A DNA stretch of 50,628 bases from Reichenbachiella agariperforans (GTDB taxonomy: Bacteria; Bacteroidota; Bacteroidia; Cytophagales; Cyclobacteriaceae): contig NZ_FRAA01000013.1 of NCBI RefSeq assembly GCF_900142205.1, positions 1-50,628 of the forward strand, written 5' to 3'. The notes below the pieces were generated by a model that worked only from the letters and a program-made list of their open reading frames with translations, searched no databases and had not been told where the DNA came from. Shown here piece by piece: positions 8,273-16,795 of the stretch (its first letter is position 1; each line of letters starts with the position of its first letter). Made by a program: the position numbers and the translations under genes.

Positions 8273-9547
8273 TTAGAGCAGTTTTTCGATGCGCAACCTG
8301 CTCAATGTGATCGCTTGACATACCAACACAAATGCAACGATGTATACAATAATAGGAAATAGTTCTTTCCAACTTCCTCCTTTCAAAAATAAAATATAGA
8401 ATCCCTCCAGACACCAATGAAGCGGAGAGATAGCTGTCAGCGTCTGCATATATCCTGGCATCACAAAGGTAGGAACCCATATCCCACCAATCGCACCGAA
8501 GATAATCACAGAAACCGCTCCTATCCCAATACACTGTTCCATCGTCTGGGAGATTGTCCCTATCATCAGCGAAAAACTAACTGCAGCTAAACTAGACAAC
8601 AAAGACATCAGTACAAATGCGCTCACATTGTCAGGCAATACCAATACTGGCAAATCCAATGATGGGAAAATCAACATACTGATTCCGAATATCACAGCGA
8701 TCTGCAACATGGCAACCACGACATAGACCAACATTTTCCCTACTAGCACCATCACAAAACTCGACGGCATGGTCTTCAGTCGCATAAAGCTACCATTGAT
8801 GCGCTCCTTCACTACATTAGAACCTAGAGAGACCACCATAAAAAACATAGCAAAAAGCGTCCAAGCAGGCACGTTGTGTTGGGTAGAATTAGGAATAATG
8901 GCTTTGTCTGAAGTTGAAGCAGTACGCTTCACGATTTCCACCTGATTGGCTAGCATCTGGTCGATCATAGCCTCCTCATCCAAATCCTGCTCCATTAACT
9001 TGTAAACCGACCTGATCATCAGTTTGTTTTCGATCACATTAAGGTATGATGACAACATGCGCGAAATCGATTCAGAAAAATTCTCTTGCAGTACTGGATC
9101 GATGTAAAGTTCTAATTCAGGGACGCTAATGGGTCGCTTTTTTGAAGCTTCCATTACCCCTAATTCAGACATCATAGTCTCGCTGGTCTGGTTCGCCTTG
9201 CTAATCAATGCACTACTAAAATCAGCTGGTATATACAATGCTGCCAGTTGATTGTCATCGATAAGCGCTCGCTCCAGAGCCTCACTATTCAACCCATCGT
9301 CCTGCGATAGTATAAAAAATCCAGAAGCATCCATCAACTCGAATAACACCTCTCCTTGTCCCCCTTCGTCCTGATTGGAGACCAGCATACTCAGCTTGCT
9401 TTCATTGACGATCTTGTAGGCACTATCCTGTATGATCGTAATGATAAACACCAAGAGCATCGGCATCACGAACATCACCGTCAGCCCTAGTTTATCACTG
9501 AACAGGATGATCAATTCCTTTTTTATAGACGTAGTGAATTTAAACAT
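8273..9547 (-). CDS. ABC-2 type exporter permease
   Basis: 424 residues. One membrane segment lies near the N-terminus (about 20-40, LTVMFVMPMLLVFIITII). A large extracytoplasmic domain (about 45-225) follows, then a C-terminal block of five segments beginning at WTLFAMFFMVVSLGSNVVKERINGS. The latter includes the ERxxG(S/T) loop motif normal for ABC2_membrane_3 permeases. Its gene follows the ATPase gene with one base between stop and start. With that ATPase it forms a complete exporter in the pigment operon. Flexirubins sit in the outer membrane, so export of the pigment or an intermediate is a reasonable guess. Confidence 0.88.
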   Translation of the reverse strand: MFKFTTSIKKELIILFSDKLGLTVMFVMPMLLVFIITIIQDSAYKIVNESKLSMLVSNQDEGGQGEVLFELMDASGFFILSQDDGLNSEALERALIDDNQLAALYIPADFSSALISKANQTSETMMSELGVMEASKKRPISVPELELYIDPVLQENFSESISRMLSSYLNVIENKLMIRSVYKLMEQDLDEEAMIDQMLANQVEIVKRTASTSDKAIIPNSTQHNVPAWTLFAMFFMVVSLGSNVVKERINGSFMRLKTMPSSFVMVLVGKMLVYVVVAMLQIAVIFGISMLIFPSLDLPVLVLPDNVSAFVLMSLLSSLAAVSFSLMIGTISQTMEQCIGIGAVSVIIFGAIGGIWVPTFVMPGYMQTLTAISPLHWCLEGFYILFLKGGSWKELFPIIVYIVAFVLVCQAITLSRLRIEKLL

Positions 9548-9548
9548 A

Positions 9549-10301
9549 TTAATTTCGATACTCCTCTCCAGTCAGGTTGATAAACAGCGTATGCAAATCA
9601 TCCGTCCCATGTTGTGCTAACAAATCAGTCGTCATTCCCTTCGCCATCACTTTGCCATGATCTATCAGCGCCAATTCATCACAAAATTCCTGTGCTTCAT
9701 TCATGTGATGGGAAGTATAGATAATGGTCGTCCCTTCTATATTAAGTTGATTCAAAAAACGAATGATAGCATGTTTACTTTGTACATCGACCCCTACAGT
9801 AGGTTCATCCAAAAACAGTATTTTCGGACTATGAATAATCCCTATTGCCAAGTTAACGCGGCGTTTCATCCCGCCAGAGAAGCTACCACATGGTTTATCA
9901 GCGACCTCTGATAGTCCTAAAATAACCAGTAACTCCTCACTTCTTTTGTTAATCTCCCCTTTGCGCATGTTATACAGCGCACCAAAGTATTCTAGATTTT
10001 GTCGGGGGGATAGCTCGCCATACAAAGCATATTCTTGAGGGACAAACCCAATGACATTTTTCAATGCTCTCCCTTCCAACTCACGCTTATCTTTTGTATA
10101 ATAAGTCACAGAACCTGAAGAAGGTTCTAAAAAACCACACATGATGGAAATCAAACTTGTCTTACCAGCTCCATTTGGTCCCAGCAAGCCAAACTTCCTT
10201 CCTGCCGGAATCTTCATATTGATTTGACTCAGGCTATCCTCCATCGCTCCTGGATAGCGTTTGTGCATATCTAAGATATCGACATGTGAGATTTCTGACA
10301 T
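9549..10301 (-). CDS. ABC transporter ATP-binding protein
   Basis: 250 residues with all ABC ATPase motifs in order: Walker A GPNGAGKTS (Lys47), Q-loop in GFVPQEYALYGEL, signature FSGGMKRR, Walker B ILFLDEPT, and the H-loop TSHHMNEAQ. It resembles the CcmA/DrrA class of ATPases that partner ABC-2 permeases. Its ATG overlaps the stop of the BtrH-like gene by one base (TAATG). It drives the exporter whose permease is the next gene. The substrate is not shown by sequence; the operon suggests a flexirubin-type lipid or its precursor. Confidence 0.93.
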   Translation of the reverse strand: MSEISHVDILDMHKRYPGAMEDSLSQINMKIPAGRKFGLLGPNGAGKTSLISIMCGFLEPSSGSVTYYTKDKRELEGRALKNVIGFVPQEYALYGELSPRQNLEYFGALYNMRKGEINKRSEELLVILGLSEVADKPCGSFSGGMKRRVNLAIGIIHSPKILFLDEPTVGVDVQSKHAIIRFLNQLNIEGTTIIYTSHHMNEAQEFCDELALIDHGKVMAKGMTTDLLAQHGTDDLHTLFINLTGEEYRN

Positions 10302-11314
10302 TATTTTAATTTGATTTTGCTGAGCGACTCAAAAGTCGCTTTCTCTTTGTGATAGATATCTATCATCATGTCAGCTGTCTGATCAAAGTCCTTTTGCTCG
10401 GTGATCCGCCCTTTGTACACACCTGCCATTTGCACAGCGGTGCTACGCCACATATCTCCAGCAGCTGTGATATCTTCAGAGATTCGCATTAATTCATCAT
10501 TGTTCAATATCCCAGCCGCCTGCTCTAAGAATGCTCCGTAGATGAAACGAAAGCCTCCTCCTCCTGTGCCTATTTCTTCCTGCATTCGTACGATCTGACC
10601 GAGATATAAACCTGCTTTTCGCACGCCTAGTTTATCGCGCCACTTACGCACTTTTCCTGCGGTATATTTGATTCCTGACACCCCAGCGATACTGCCTGGT
10701 ATCCTGAGCATGTCCCGTACATTTCTTTTGATGCCGCTGATCACGGCTTTTTTGAGTCTTTCCTCGCTGATCTCTCCAAACGCCTCTGGATAATACACAT
10801 GCCCACTAGGCGCCAATGCTCCTTTTGCAAAACGAACTTTGTTGAGTTCCTCGACTGTCAACCTATTGGTTCCTTCCATCACTGGATCACTCACGAGATA
10901 TTCACCGTTCTCATAACCATAGATGATGAGGTTATGTGCATTGAAGTGAAATCGATATTCCTTAGGAAAGTAAGGCAGATGAAATACGCCTACCTGACAA
11001 CCAACTGGCACGCCACTATCAATCAAAGCACGGAGATAATCATCCGCCGCCTCTTCTGACCTGAATTTTTTTCGTTTCACTTTGACATTCAATGCTTTGG
11101 CGGTTCGCTGAAAAATCGCCCCTGGCATAGTCCTAAACGATATCGCTGGCCCACCATTCACCTGCATGAAAGGGATGTGGATATAGAACAATCCCGACCC
11201 TATCCCAAAAGCAAGAGGCTCATTGATAAAATCTACACCATGGTGTTTGAGCAGACTGGTCGTCACACCGTTTTCACAGTGGGCGGATTGTATGTGGTTA
11301 AATTCGTTGATCAC
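10301..11314 (-). CDS. BtrH N-terminal domain protein, candidate acyltransferase
   Basis: 337 residues. The start is GTG, overlapping the preceding stop as GTGA. The N-terminus (FNHIQSAHCENGVTTSLL, His12-Cys13 then Asn-Gly) matches the BtrH_N family. This papain/C39-like fold is named for the butirosin enzyme that moves an acyl group from a carrier protein to an aminoglycoside. Further family features are GIGSGLFYIHIPF and a central HNLIIYGYENGEYLVSDPV block. The C-terminal half (about 190-337) is helical and fits the DUF4872 partner domain. No signal peptide was seen, so it is probably cytoplasmic. By analogy it could move the polyene acyl chain from the operon's ACP to the dialkylresorcinol hydroxyl, forming the flexirubin ester. 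That role is inference. Confidence 0.82.
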   Translation of the reverse strand: MINEFNHIQSAHCENGVTTSLLKHHGVDFINEPLAFGIGSGLFYIHIPFMQVNGGPAISFRTMPGAIFQRTAKALNVKVKRKKFRSEEAADDYLRALIDSGVPVGCQVGVFHLPYFPKEYRFHFNAHNLIIYGYENGEYLVSDPVMEGTNRLTVEELNKVRFAKGALAPSGHVYYPEAFGEISEERLKKAVISGIKRNVRDMLRIPGSIAGVSGIKYTAGKVRKWRDKLGVRKAGLYLGQIVRMQEEIGTGGGGFRFIYGAFLEQAAGILNNDELMRISEDITAAGDMWRSTAVQMAGVYKGRITEQKDFDQTADMMIDIYHKEKATFESLSKIKLK

Positions 11315-11712
11315 GATAGGTCAGGGGATTTTAATTCTTCGATAGTGATGTCAAAAGCCTTGGCATATTTCTCCAGCTTATGGTCACTTAGTTTTTTGAA
11401 TACTGAGGGTTTGAAATGTCGCTTGATCGTGATAGCCCAAAAACCTGTATAGCCAGTTATCGTCGGCATGTCCATCAACGTCTTTTCTTTGAAGTAATAA
11501 ACGGGACTTTTCTCTCCGCTCAGCACTGCCTGTTTCGCTTCCTCTATCTTTTCATTTACATCGTCCCAGGCATTGTCCAGAGCGTCCTTCTTAACATCCC
11601 ATCCTTGGCTCAAGGCTGAAGTATATTTCCCATCTTCGTCTTTGGCATAGACTACTTCCCTCAGTACATTCTTGAGGGCACTTTCGTCTTGAGGGATGTC
11701 TTTTTTCTTCAT
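11311..11712 (-). CDS. Unknown small cytoplasmic protein of the pigment operon
   Basis: 133 residues, lysine- and glutamate-rich, with no signal peptide or membrane segment. A helical N-terminal half (ALKNVLREVVYAKDEDGKYT, then NAWDDVNEKIEEAKQAV) is followed by a central aromatic stretch (YTGFWAITIKRHFKP). The C-terminal helix-turn-helix-like tail (KLSDHKLEKYAKAFDITIEEL) resembles the start of a small DNA-binding or XRE-like fold but lacks a full domain. It lies 22 bases after DarB and overlaps the BtrH-like gene by four bases, so it is made with them. I do not recognise a named family. A partner or accessory of the BtrH-like protein is the most economical guess. Confidence 0.7.
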   Translation of the reverse strand: MKKKDIPQDESALKNVLREVVYAKDEDGKYTSALSQGWDVKKDALDNAWDDVNEKIEEAKQAVLSGEKSPVYYFKEKTLMDMPTITGYTGFWAITIKRHFKPSVFKKLSDHKLEKYAKAFDITIEELKSPDLS

Positions 11713-11734
11713 CAGGTTGGGTTTTATAGTAGTA

Positions 11735-12877
11735 TTAGCAAACAGTCAAGTAGCAGAACACATAAGAGAATCTTGAACTTTCGGGGACAGCCAAAAGAAT
11801 TTTCTCTCCCTTCTTGAGCTTACCACTATTCATCAGCTCATCGACCATTAGGTAAATAGAACCTGCTCCCACATTGCCTTTGCTATCTAGGTTAGTAAAC
11901 CACTTTTCCTTAGGAATACCCATCCCATTAGACTCTAGGATATCTGCGATTTTGTCCTCAAAGAAAAAACTCGACAGGTGTGGCAAAAAGTAATCCACCT
12001 CCTCCACATTTTGTCCTTTCTCTTTTAGTATTTTGATCAGGTGATTGAAACCCAGACTCACGATATTTTTGTCCAGCAGACGAGTATCTTGCTTGATAGT
12101 CAAAATCGACTCCTTCATGATATCATCTGGCGCATAGTCCATGTAACTTTTGAGCGAGCCATCTTCCATTTTTTCAGACGCCATGTACATACAGGCCTCC
12201 TCTCTGTTGGCATAGGATATACCATCGATCCACTCAACCTTTAAGCTTATACCATCAGGGGTTGGCTGGTCTTCTAGAAGAAAAGTAGCTGCACCATCAG
12301 AGAGCATCCAACGCAAAAAGTCCTTCTGAAAAGCCACCATCGGGTTCTGTTCCAGGGCTTCCAAATGACGTACTTCGTCCTCGAACTGCTCCGACCTTAA
12401 TATTCGTGACAGTCTCTCCGATCCAGTCGTAATAGCCTTCTTTTTGTCGCCTACTTTGATAGACATATATGCGTATTTGAAGGCATGCATCCCAGAGCAG
12501 CATACACCCGAAGGAGATACCACCTCGATAGACTCCATTTCGGGTAGCCAGCCGTGTACCATTACAGCATGCGAAGGCATCATCTGATCAGGCGTGGATG
12601 TACCACAGGTCAACAAATCAACCTCCCTGATTTCTTCAGGGCTTTTATCAAACAGTTTCTTGATCGCTAGTGATACCATCTGCGAATTGGTATGGGTAGC
12701 TTCCCCATTCTTCTTGATCGCATAGTGTCTTCCTTTGATCTTATTATTCCTTAATACAATGGCTTTAGAACGTGATTTAGCACCATTGACGTATCCCAAA
12801 TAATCTTCCATCTCCTCATTGCTGATTAGATCATTTGGTAAAAAACTTGACGTTCTTGTAATATAAACTTCCGGCAT
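11735..12877 (-). CDS. darB: DarB, KAS III-like ketosynthase of dialkylresorcinol synthesis
   Basis: 380 residues with the KAS III (FabH) architecture. The nucleophile is in SGVCCSGMHAF (Cys127 by alignment with the ACSG motif; Cys126 is adjacent). His300 lies in FLPHLSSFF and Asn335 in SKGNVGAGSI, completing the Cys-His-Asn triad. DarB joins a beta-ketoacyl thioester with a second acyl thioester and closes a cyclohexanedione ring, which DarA then aromatises to the 2,5-dialkylresorcinol half of flexirubins. It follows DarA with 7 bases between stop and start. The adjacent DarA makes this assignment much stronger than the motif alone. Confidence 0.9.
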   Translation of the reverse strand: MPEVYITRTSSFLPNDLISNEEMEDYLGYVNGAKSRSKAIVLRNNKIKGRHYAIKKNGEATHTNSQMVSLAIKKLFDKSPEEIREVDLLTCGTSTPDQMMPSHAVMVHGWLPEMESIEVVSPSGVCCSGMHAFKYAYMSIKVGDKKKAITTGSERLSRILRSEQFEDEVRHLEALEQNPMVAFQKDFLRWMLSDGAATFLLEDQPTPDGISLKVEWIDGISYANREEACMYMASEKMEDGSLKSYMDYAPDDIMKESILTIKQDTRLLDKNIVSLGFNHLIKILKEKGQNVEEVDYFLPHLSSFFFEDKIADILESNGMGIPKEKWFTNLDSKGNVGAGSIYLMVDELMNSGKLKKGEKILLAVPESSRFSYVFCYLTVC

Positions 12878-12884
12878 CTTCTAG

Positions 12885-13787
12885 TCAGTTAACCCCACAA
12901 TAATACTCTTTTTTCTTTTTAATCGCCCCTAAGGTCAGTGGTCTTAAAATTAAATTAAATATCACCAATACAACTGGAGAAACCACAAACAAAGCAAAGA
13001 TCAGGTAGTACTTAAATACCACCAACCACTTTCTTCTTTTTTCGGGTGTCGTTCCTTTTTTCTGGACGATATTAGCCCAAATTCTAAATAACTTCTTCGC
13101 ACGCTGTTCGATGAACAGGATATTGATAGGTACTTTCACCTTGCCTAGAGACAGCAGATTTAACTGCAAATCTTCGTAGTTTCCCTTGTCCCAAGTGCGC
13201 TTTATCATCTCTCCAAACTCGTCCGCAGACATGATATCTTCGTCGTTGACTCCTGGTTTAGGGAATATACCGTAAGGCTTTGTCTTCTCTCCTTTGAGCA
13301 TCCAGTGTAGGATAGACACAACACTCGCTAGGTTGTCTGATCGATCTATCAGCGGAATGTTACCCACGAGACGTGCCCCCGCAGTTTTGAGCATCGTCTT
13401 CACGCTTTCCTGCGAGTTGAGCCACATATTACGCGCTCCGATCACTGTGACTACAGGTTTACCCTTGACCAACGCTCGAAAATGATCATCCATCAGTAGA
13501 GAAGTCGTCGGGATAGACGGAGACAAAAACCAAGGCTGGTACCCCAGTACCACCAGATCATAATTCTCCTGTGAAGTCACAAAAGGGGCTACACGTCGTG
13601 GAATCTCCATAACAGACTCAGGGAATACGTCAAAAAATCTCTCGCTCGTCCATGGAAAAGCATACGGCTCGACCATCTCTATTTTGACTCGCTCTACGGA
13701 TATAGCGTCAAATGGCTCGAACATTTTGTCTAAAATCTCATCAAGCTGCCCCGTCTGGGAGTAGTTGATTGCTAAAATTTTCTTCAT
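12885..13787 (-). CDS. darA: DarA, dialkylresorcinol-forming aromatase
   Basis: 300 residues with a flavodoxin-like start (MKKILAINYSQTGQLDEIL: a beta strand then a phosphate-loop-like SQTGQ) and a second nucleotide-fold stretch (YDLVVLGYQPWFLSPSIPT, then GKPVVTVIGARNMWLNSQESV). The last 50 residues hold a membrane segment (YLIFALFVVSPVVLVIFNLIL), so the enzyme is probably tethered to the inner membrane. In the dialkylresorcinol pathway DarA oxidises and aromatises the cyclohexanedione made by DarB. The gene pair darA-darB is the diagnostic marker of this pathway. It is preceded by a small secreted protein gene 12 bases away. Confidence 0.9.
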   Translation of the reverse strand: MKKILAINYSQTGQLDEILDKMFEPFDAISVERVKIEMVEPYAFPWTSERFFDVFPESVMEIPRRVAPFVTSQENYDLVVLGYQPWFLSPSIPTTSLLMDDHFRALVKGKPVVTVIGARNMWLNSQESVKTMLKTAGARLVGNIPLIDRSDNLASVVSILHWMLKGEKTKPYGIFPKPGVNDEDIMSADEFGEMIKRTWDKGNYEDLQLNLLSLGKVKVPINILFIEQRAKKLFRIWANIVQKKGTTPEKRRKWLVVFKYYLIFALFVVSPVVLVIFNLILRPLTLGAIKKKKEYYCGVN

Positions 13788-13799
13788 GCAGGTTAGTTG

Positions 13800-14276
13800 C
13801 TATTTAGGAAGTTCTGATGACGGCATAAATTCTGAACTTTGTGCATAATTCGCGATTTGCCTGCGCAGAGACGCTGAGAGATCAGAATAATTCTCCAATA
13901 TCATTTTTTTATCTTCATCCATATTGTCCTTATAACCTAGAATACCAGGACTTTTCTCTTGAACCGCGAGACGCAAAAATCGAAATTCAATATTAGCTCC
14001 ATCTGCTTCTATCTCTTCTTCGAGCATGGTCGCTCCTTCTTTAAAGGCTTTCACTTTATCCGCTACTCCTTTTACGAAAGATGCCTTTTTTGTCAGTAAT
14101 GCACCTGTATAAGCTCGAACCTCAGCACTTTCAGATTCTTTTTCCAGCTTAGCCAGAGCAGTGGTCACGAGCTCCATAGAATCTCCCGACAGGGCTTTGT
14201 ACACGATCTTCGAATCAATACGAACTGGTGTACTAATCAACATCGAAGTAGCGAAAATAACAAGTAGAATTTTCAT
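13800..14276 (-). CDS. Small secreted protein, first gene of the pigment operon
   Basis: 158 residues. The N-terminus is hydrophobic (MKILLVIFATSMLISTPVRIDS) and fits a signal peptide. The rest is helical and charged, with two long helices (MELVTTALAKLEKESESAEVR, KGVADKVKAFKEGATMLEEE) and later an ILGYKDNMDEDKKMILENY stretch. It has no recognised catalytic motif. Its position as the promoter-proximal gene, 12 bases before darA, ties it to flexirubin synthesis or localisation in the periplasm or envelope. I recognise no named domain; a helical adaptor or chaperone for the pigment is only a guess. Confidence 0.75.
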   Translation of the reverse strand: MKILLVIFATSMLISTPVRIDSKIVYKALSGDSMELVTTALAKLEKESESAEVRAYTGALLTKKASFVKGVADKVKAFKEGATMLEEEIEADGANIEFRFLRLAVQEKSPGILGYKDNMDEDKKMILENYSDLSASLRRQIANYAQSSEFMPSSELPK

Positions 14277-14451
14277 TGAGCTTAGATATCTGGGTTGTTT
14301 TGTTGTTCAGCTCTACGTTGTGTCTAGCTAACAAATTCTTGCAATATAATCGACAAAATAAAAATTATCGCCTCAGATCATTTTAGTTAATCTAAATTTA
14401 TCGGCAAATAGTCATCATTAGACTATTGCAACACCTACGACTTATACATTT
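14277..14451. promoter_or_regulatory. Divergent promoter region between the dar operon and the halogenase-like gene
   Basis: A 175-base AT-rich gap separates the minus-strand ten-gene operon from the plus-strand oxidoreductase gene, so promoters for both must be here. Boxes are not clear. The best minus-strand candidate is TATTTTG near 14350-14356, one base short of TAnnTTTG. No Shine-Dalgarno sequence precedes either start, as is usual in Bacteroidota. A shared regulator site would make both arms respond together, but none is visible by eye. Confidence 0.5.
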
Positions 14452-16122
14452 ATGGACGACAGATACGATGTGATACTCATGGGGGGCGGGTTGGCTGGAC
14501 TAACCCTTTCACTCCAATTACAAAAAGAAAATCCAGAGATCAACATCCTCATGCTAGAGCAGAGAAAAAGTGAAGCACCGACTGCTGCCCACAAAGTCGG
14601 TGAATCTACCGTAGAACTCGGTACCTACTACCTACGGGAGGTTCTCAACCTCAAAGACTACTTGGATGCTGAACAACTCCCCAAGCACGGTCTCAGGTTT
14701 TTCTTTTCTCCCAAACACAAAGACAACATCGAAAGACGTGCCGAACTAGGCCCAAGAAAACGCCTCCCCATCCCTAGTCACCAGTTGGACAGAGGTAGTT
14801 TCGAAAACGAACTCATCCGTCGCAGCAAACTCGGAGGCACAGAACTCAAAACAGGTGCTCGTGTCAAAGAAGTCGAATTTGGTAAAGAGTTACATACCGT
14901 TACCTACCTGTGCAACGGTGAATCACAAACAGCACAGGCACGTTGGGTCATCGATTGCACTGGTCGTGGTGCGGTACTCAAACGCCAGATGGATTTCCAA
15001 AAACCTGTCGAACACAACATCAACGCTGCATGGTTTAGAATCAAAGGAGAAATAGATGTACACCAGTGGTCCAAGAATCCAGACTGGACGGATCACCTCG
15101 AACCTGGTCTCAGACGGCTAGGCACGGTACACCTCATGGATACTGGGTACTGGCTTTGGTTCATCCCATTATCCTCTGGCAACACCAGTGTAGGAATAGT
15201 CGCTGACCCACGGTTTCATGATTTCACCGATTTCAACACAAAAGAGAAAGCCTTTGAGTGGATACGAAAAAATGAACCACAAGCATTTGAGAAAATAGGC
15301 TCACGCCAAGAGGATGTTCTGGATTTCCTATTCCTAAAGCACTACTCGCACCACAGTGGTAAAATCTACTCGGAGGATCGTTGGGCTGTAACAGGCGACT
15401 CAGGTGTATTCCTAGACCCGCTCTACTCACCTGGTACGGATTTCATCGCAATGAACAACAGTTGGATAACCGACCTAGTCACCAAAGACCTAGCTGGAGA
15501 ATCCATTTTCATCCATGCAGACGTCTATGAAAAAACACACTTTGGTATTTTCGAACAATGGATACCTACCTACCTCGACAAGTATCAGCTCATGGGCAAC
15601 AGCCAAATCATGATTACCAAAATCTTCTGGGACTGGGCCATCTACTGGTCCTTTTTCACACTCATCTTCACCAACAAAGGGTATACGAACCTAAGAGTCC
15701 TCAAAGCTCTTTTTGCGAGTGAAGATAGTTTGGGAAGGAAAATGGGCATTCTCAATCAGAAGGTTCAAGATTTGTTTATCGCTTGGAGACCCCATGACAA
15801 AGGAGATCTCTCAGACATCTACGTCGATCCTTTTGATCTACAGTGCCTGAGACGCTTTCACCATGGTCTCGAAATCCAACATGAAACAAAGGCGCTACTA
15901 AATCAAATCAACACCAACGTCACGCAAATAGAGTATCTAGCCGCAGAACTATTTAGACAGGTCAGTCACTATGTGCATCAGACACCATTAGATATGCCAG
16001 TAGACCCATATAGCATGGATTTGAATCAGGTCAATACCGCACCAGAAAACGGGCTACTGCCAGATGCTAATATTCGGAGAGATGTTGCGTCTATGTGGTT
16101 TTACAAAGAAGCAACTGTCTAA
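14452..16122 (+). CDS. Flavin-dependent halogenase-like oxidoreductase of the flexirubin locus
   Basis: 556 residues. The N-terminus is an FAD-binding Rossmann start (YDVILMGGGLAGLTLSLQL), followed by HKVGESTVELG (residues 47-57), the GEST/GEAT element of the flavin halogenase/monooxygenase superfamily. Trp234 and Trp236 sit in WLWFIP, matching the WxWxIP motif of flavin halogenases. A second FAD element, GDSGVFLDPLYSPG, begins near residue 315. A lysine (Lys78) lies near where halogenases have their essential lysine, but the alignment is not certain. The family may therefore act as an oxidoreductase on the pigment rather than a halogenase; some flexirubins are chlorinated. The gene is divergent from the dar operon and 19 bases before an alpha/beta hydrolase gene. 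Confidence 0.8.
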   Translation: MDDRYDVILMGGGLAGLTLSLQLQKENPEINILMLEQRKSEAPTAAHKVGESTVELGTYYLREVLNLKDYLDAEQLPKHGLRFFFSPKHKDNIERRAELGPRKRLPIPSHQLDRGSFENELIRRSKLGGTELKTGARVKEVEFGKELHTVTYLCNGESQTAQARWVIDCTGRGAVLKRQMDFQKPVEHNINAAWFRIKGEIDVHQWSKNPDWTDHLEPGLRRLGTVHLMDTGYWLWFIPLSSGNTSVGIVADPRFHDFTDFNTKEKAFEWIRKNEPQAFEKIGSRQEDVLDFLFLKHYSHHSGKIYSEDRWAVTGDSGVFLDPLYSPGTDFIAMNNSWITDLVTKDLAGESIFIHADVYEKTHFGIFEQWIPTYLDKYQLMGNSQIMITKIFWDWAIYWSFFTLIFTNKGYTNLRVLKALFASEDSLGRKMGILNQKVQDLFIAWRPHDKGDLSDIYVDPFDLQCLRRFHHGLEIQHETKALLNQINTNVTQIEYLAAELFRQVSHYVHQTPLDMPVDPYSMDLNQVNTAPENGLLPDANIRRDVASMWFYKEATV

Positions 16123-16141
16123 TCATTAAGCCCAAAAACAC

Positions 16142-16795
16142 ATGAAAGCATACACTATCAGTGGTCTGGGGGCTGATGAACGCGTTTTTCAAAAATTAGA
16201 CATTGGCTATGAAACGATTCATCTATCATGGATTAAACCAAAGAATAGAGAGACGTTAGGTGCTTATGCTAAACGCCTTGCTGAGCGGATAGATCAGTCC
16301 GAACCCTTTGTACTAATCGGTGTAAGTTTCGGAGGGATGATCGCTACAGAAATTTGTAATTTCCTCAAACCCCAAAAAGTCTTTCTAATATCATCCGCAC
16401 AGACACGTCGTGACCTCAATACCATCTTTCGCCTAGTTGGTAGAACTGGACTTTTCCCGCTCCTACCTACTTCATTCTTCAATCCCAAACCAGAACATGT
16501 CGCCAAAATTTTCAGAATCCTGCCAAAAAACAAACCATTGCTGTTCGAAATCTTAAAAGACAGTGATAGGTCTTTTGCACAATGGGCAGTACATCAAATT
16601 GCTAATTGGAAAAACACAACCCTCCGACCTGAGATAGTCATGATACATGGGACAGATGATCTAGTGATCTCCTGTCCTAAACGTCCAGATGTACTCACAC
16701 TAGAAAACACAGGGCATGCTATGATCATAGACCGAGCATCAGACATCAATTTATTGATTAAAAACGTATTGAATACGCAAGAGCATATCCTATGA
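16142..16795 (+). CDS. Alpha/beta hydrolase
   Basis: 217 residues of compact alpha/beta hydrolase type. The nucleophile Ser62 is in GVSFGG (the GxSxGG elbow). The acid is Asp172 or Asp173 in HGTDDLV, and His192 is in TGHAMII, giving a full triad. It lacks the long cap of lipases, so it may act on a small ester or thioester. No signal peptide is present; it is probably cytoplasmic. It follows the halogenase-like gene by 19 bases and overlaps the next hydrolase gene by four bases (ATGA), so the three are likely one transcript. Whether it acts in pigment tailoring is unknown. Confidence 0.85.
   Translation: MKAYTISGLGADERVFQKLDIGYETIHLSWIKPKNRETLGAYAKRLAERIDQSEPFVLIGVSFGGMIATEICNFLKPQKVFLISSAQTRRDLNTIFRLVGRTGLFPLLPTSFFNPKPEHVAKIFRILPKNKPLLFEILKDSDRSFAQWAVHQIANWKNTTLRPEIVMIHGTDDLVISCPKRPDVLTLENTGHAMIIDRASDINLLIKNVLNTQEHIL

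Noticed and set aside
8244-8534. Minus-strand frame overlapping the ABC permease end and ACP start
   Set aside because: It is out of frame with two well-supported genes and has no recognised motif.
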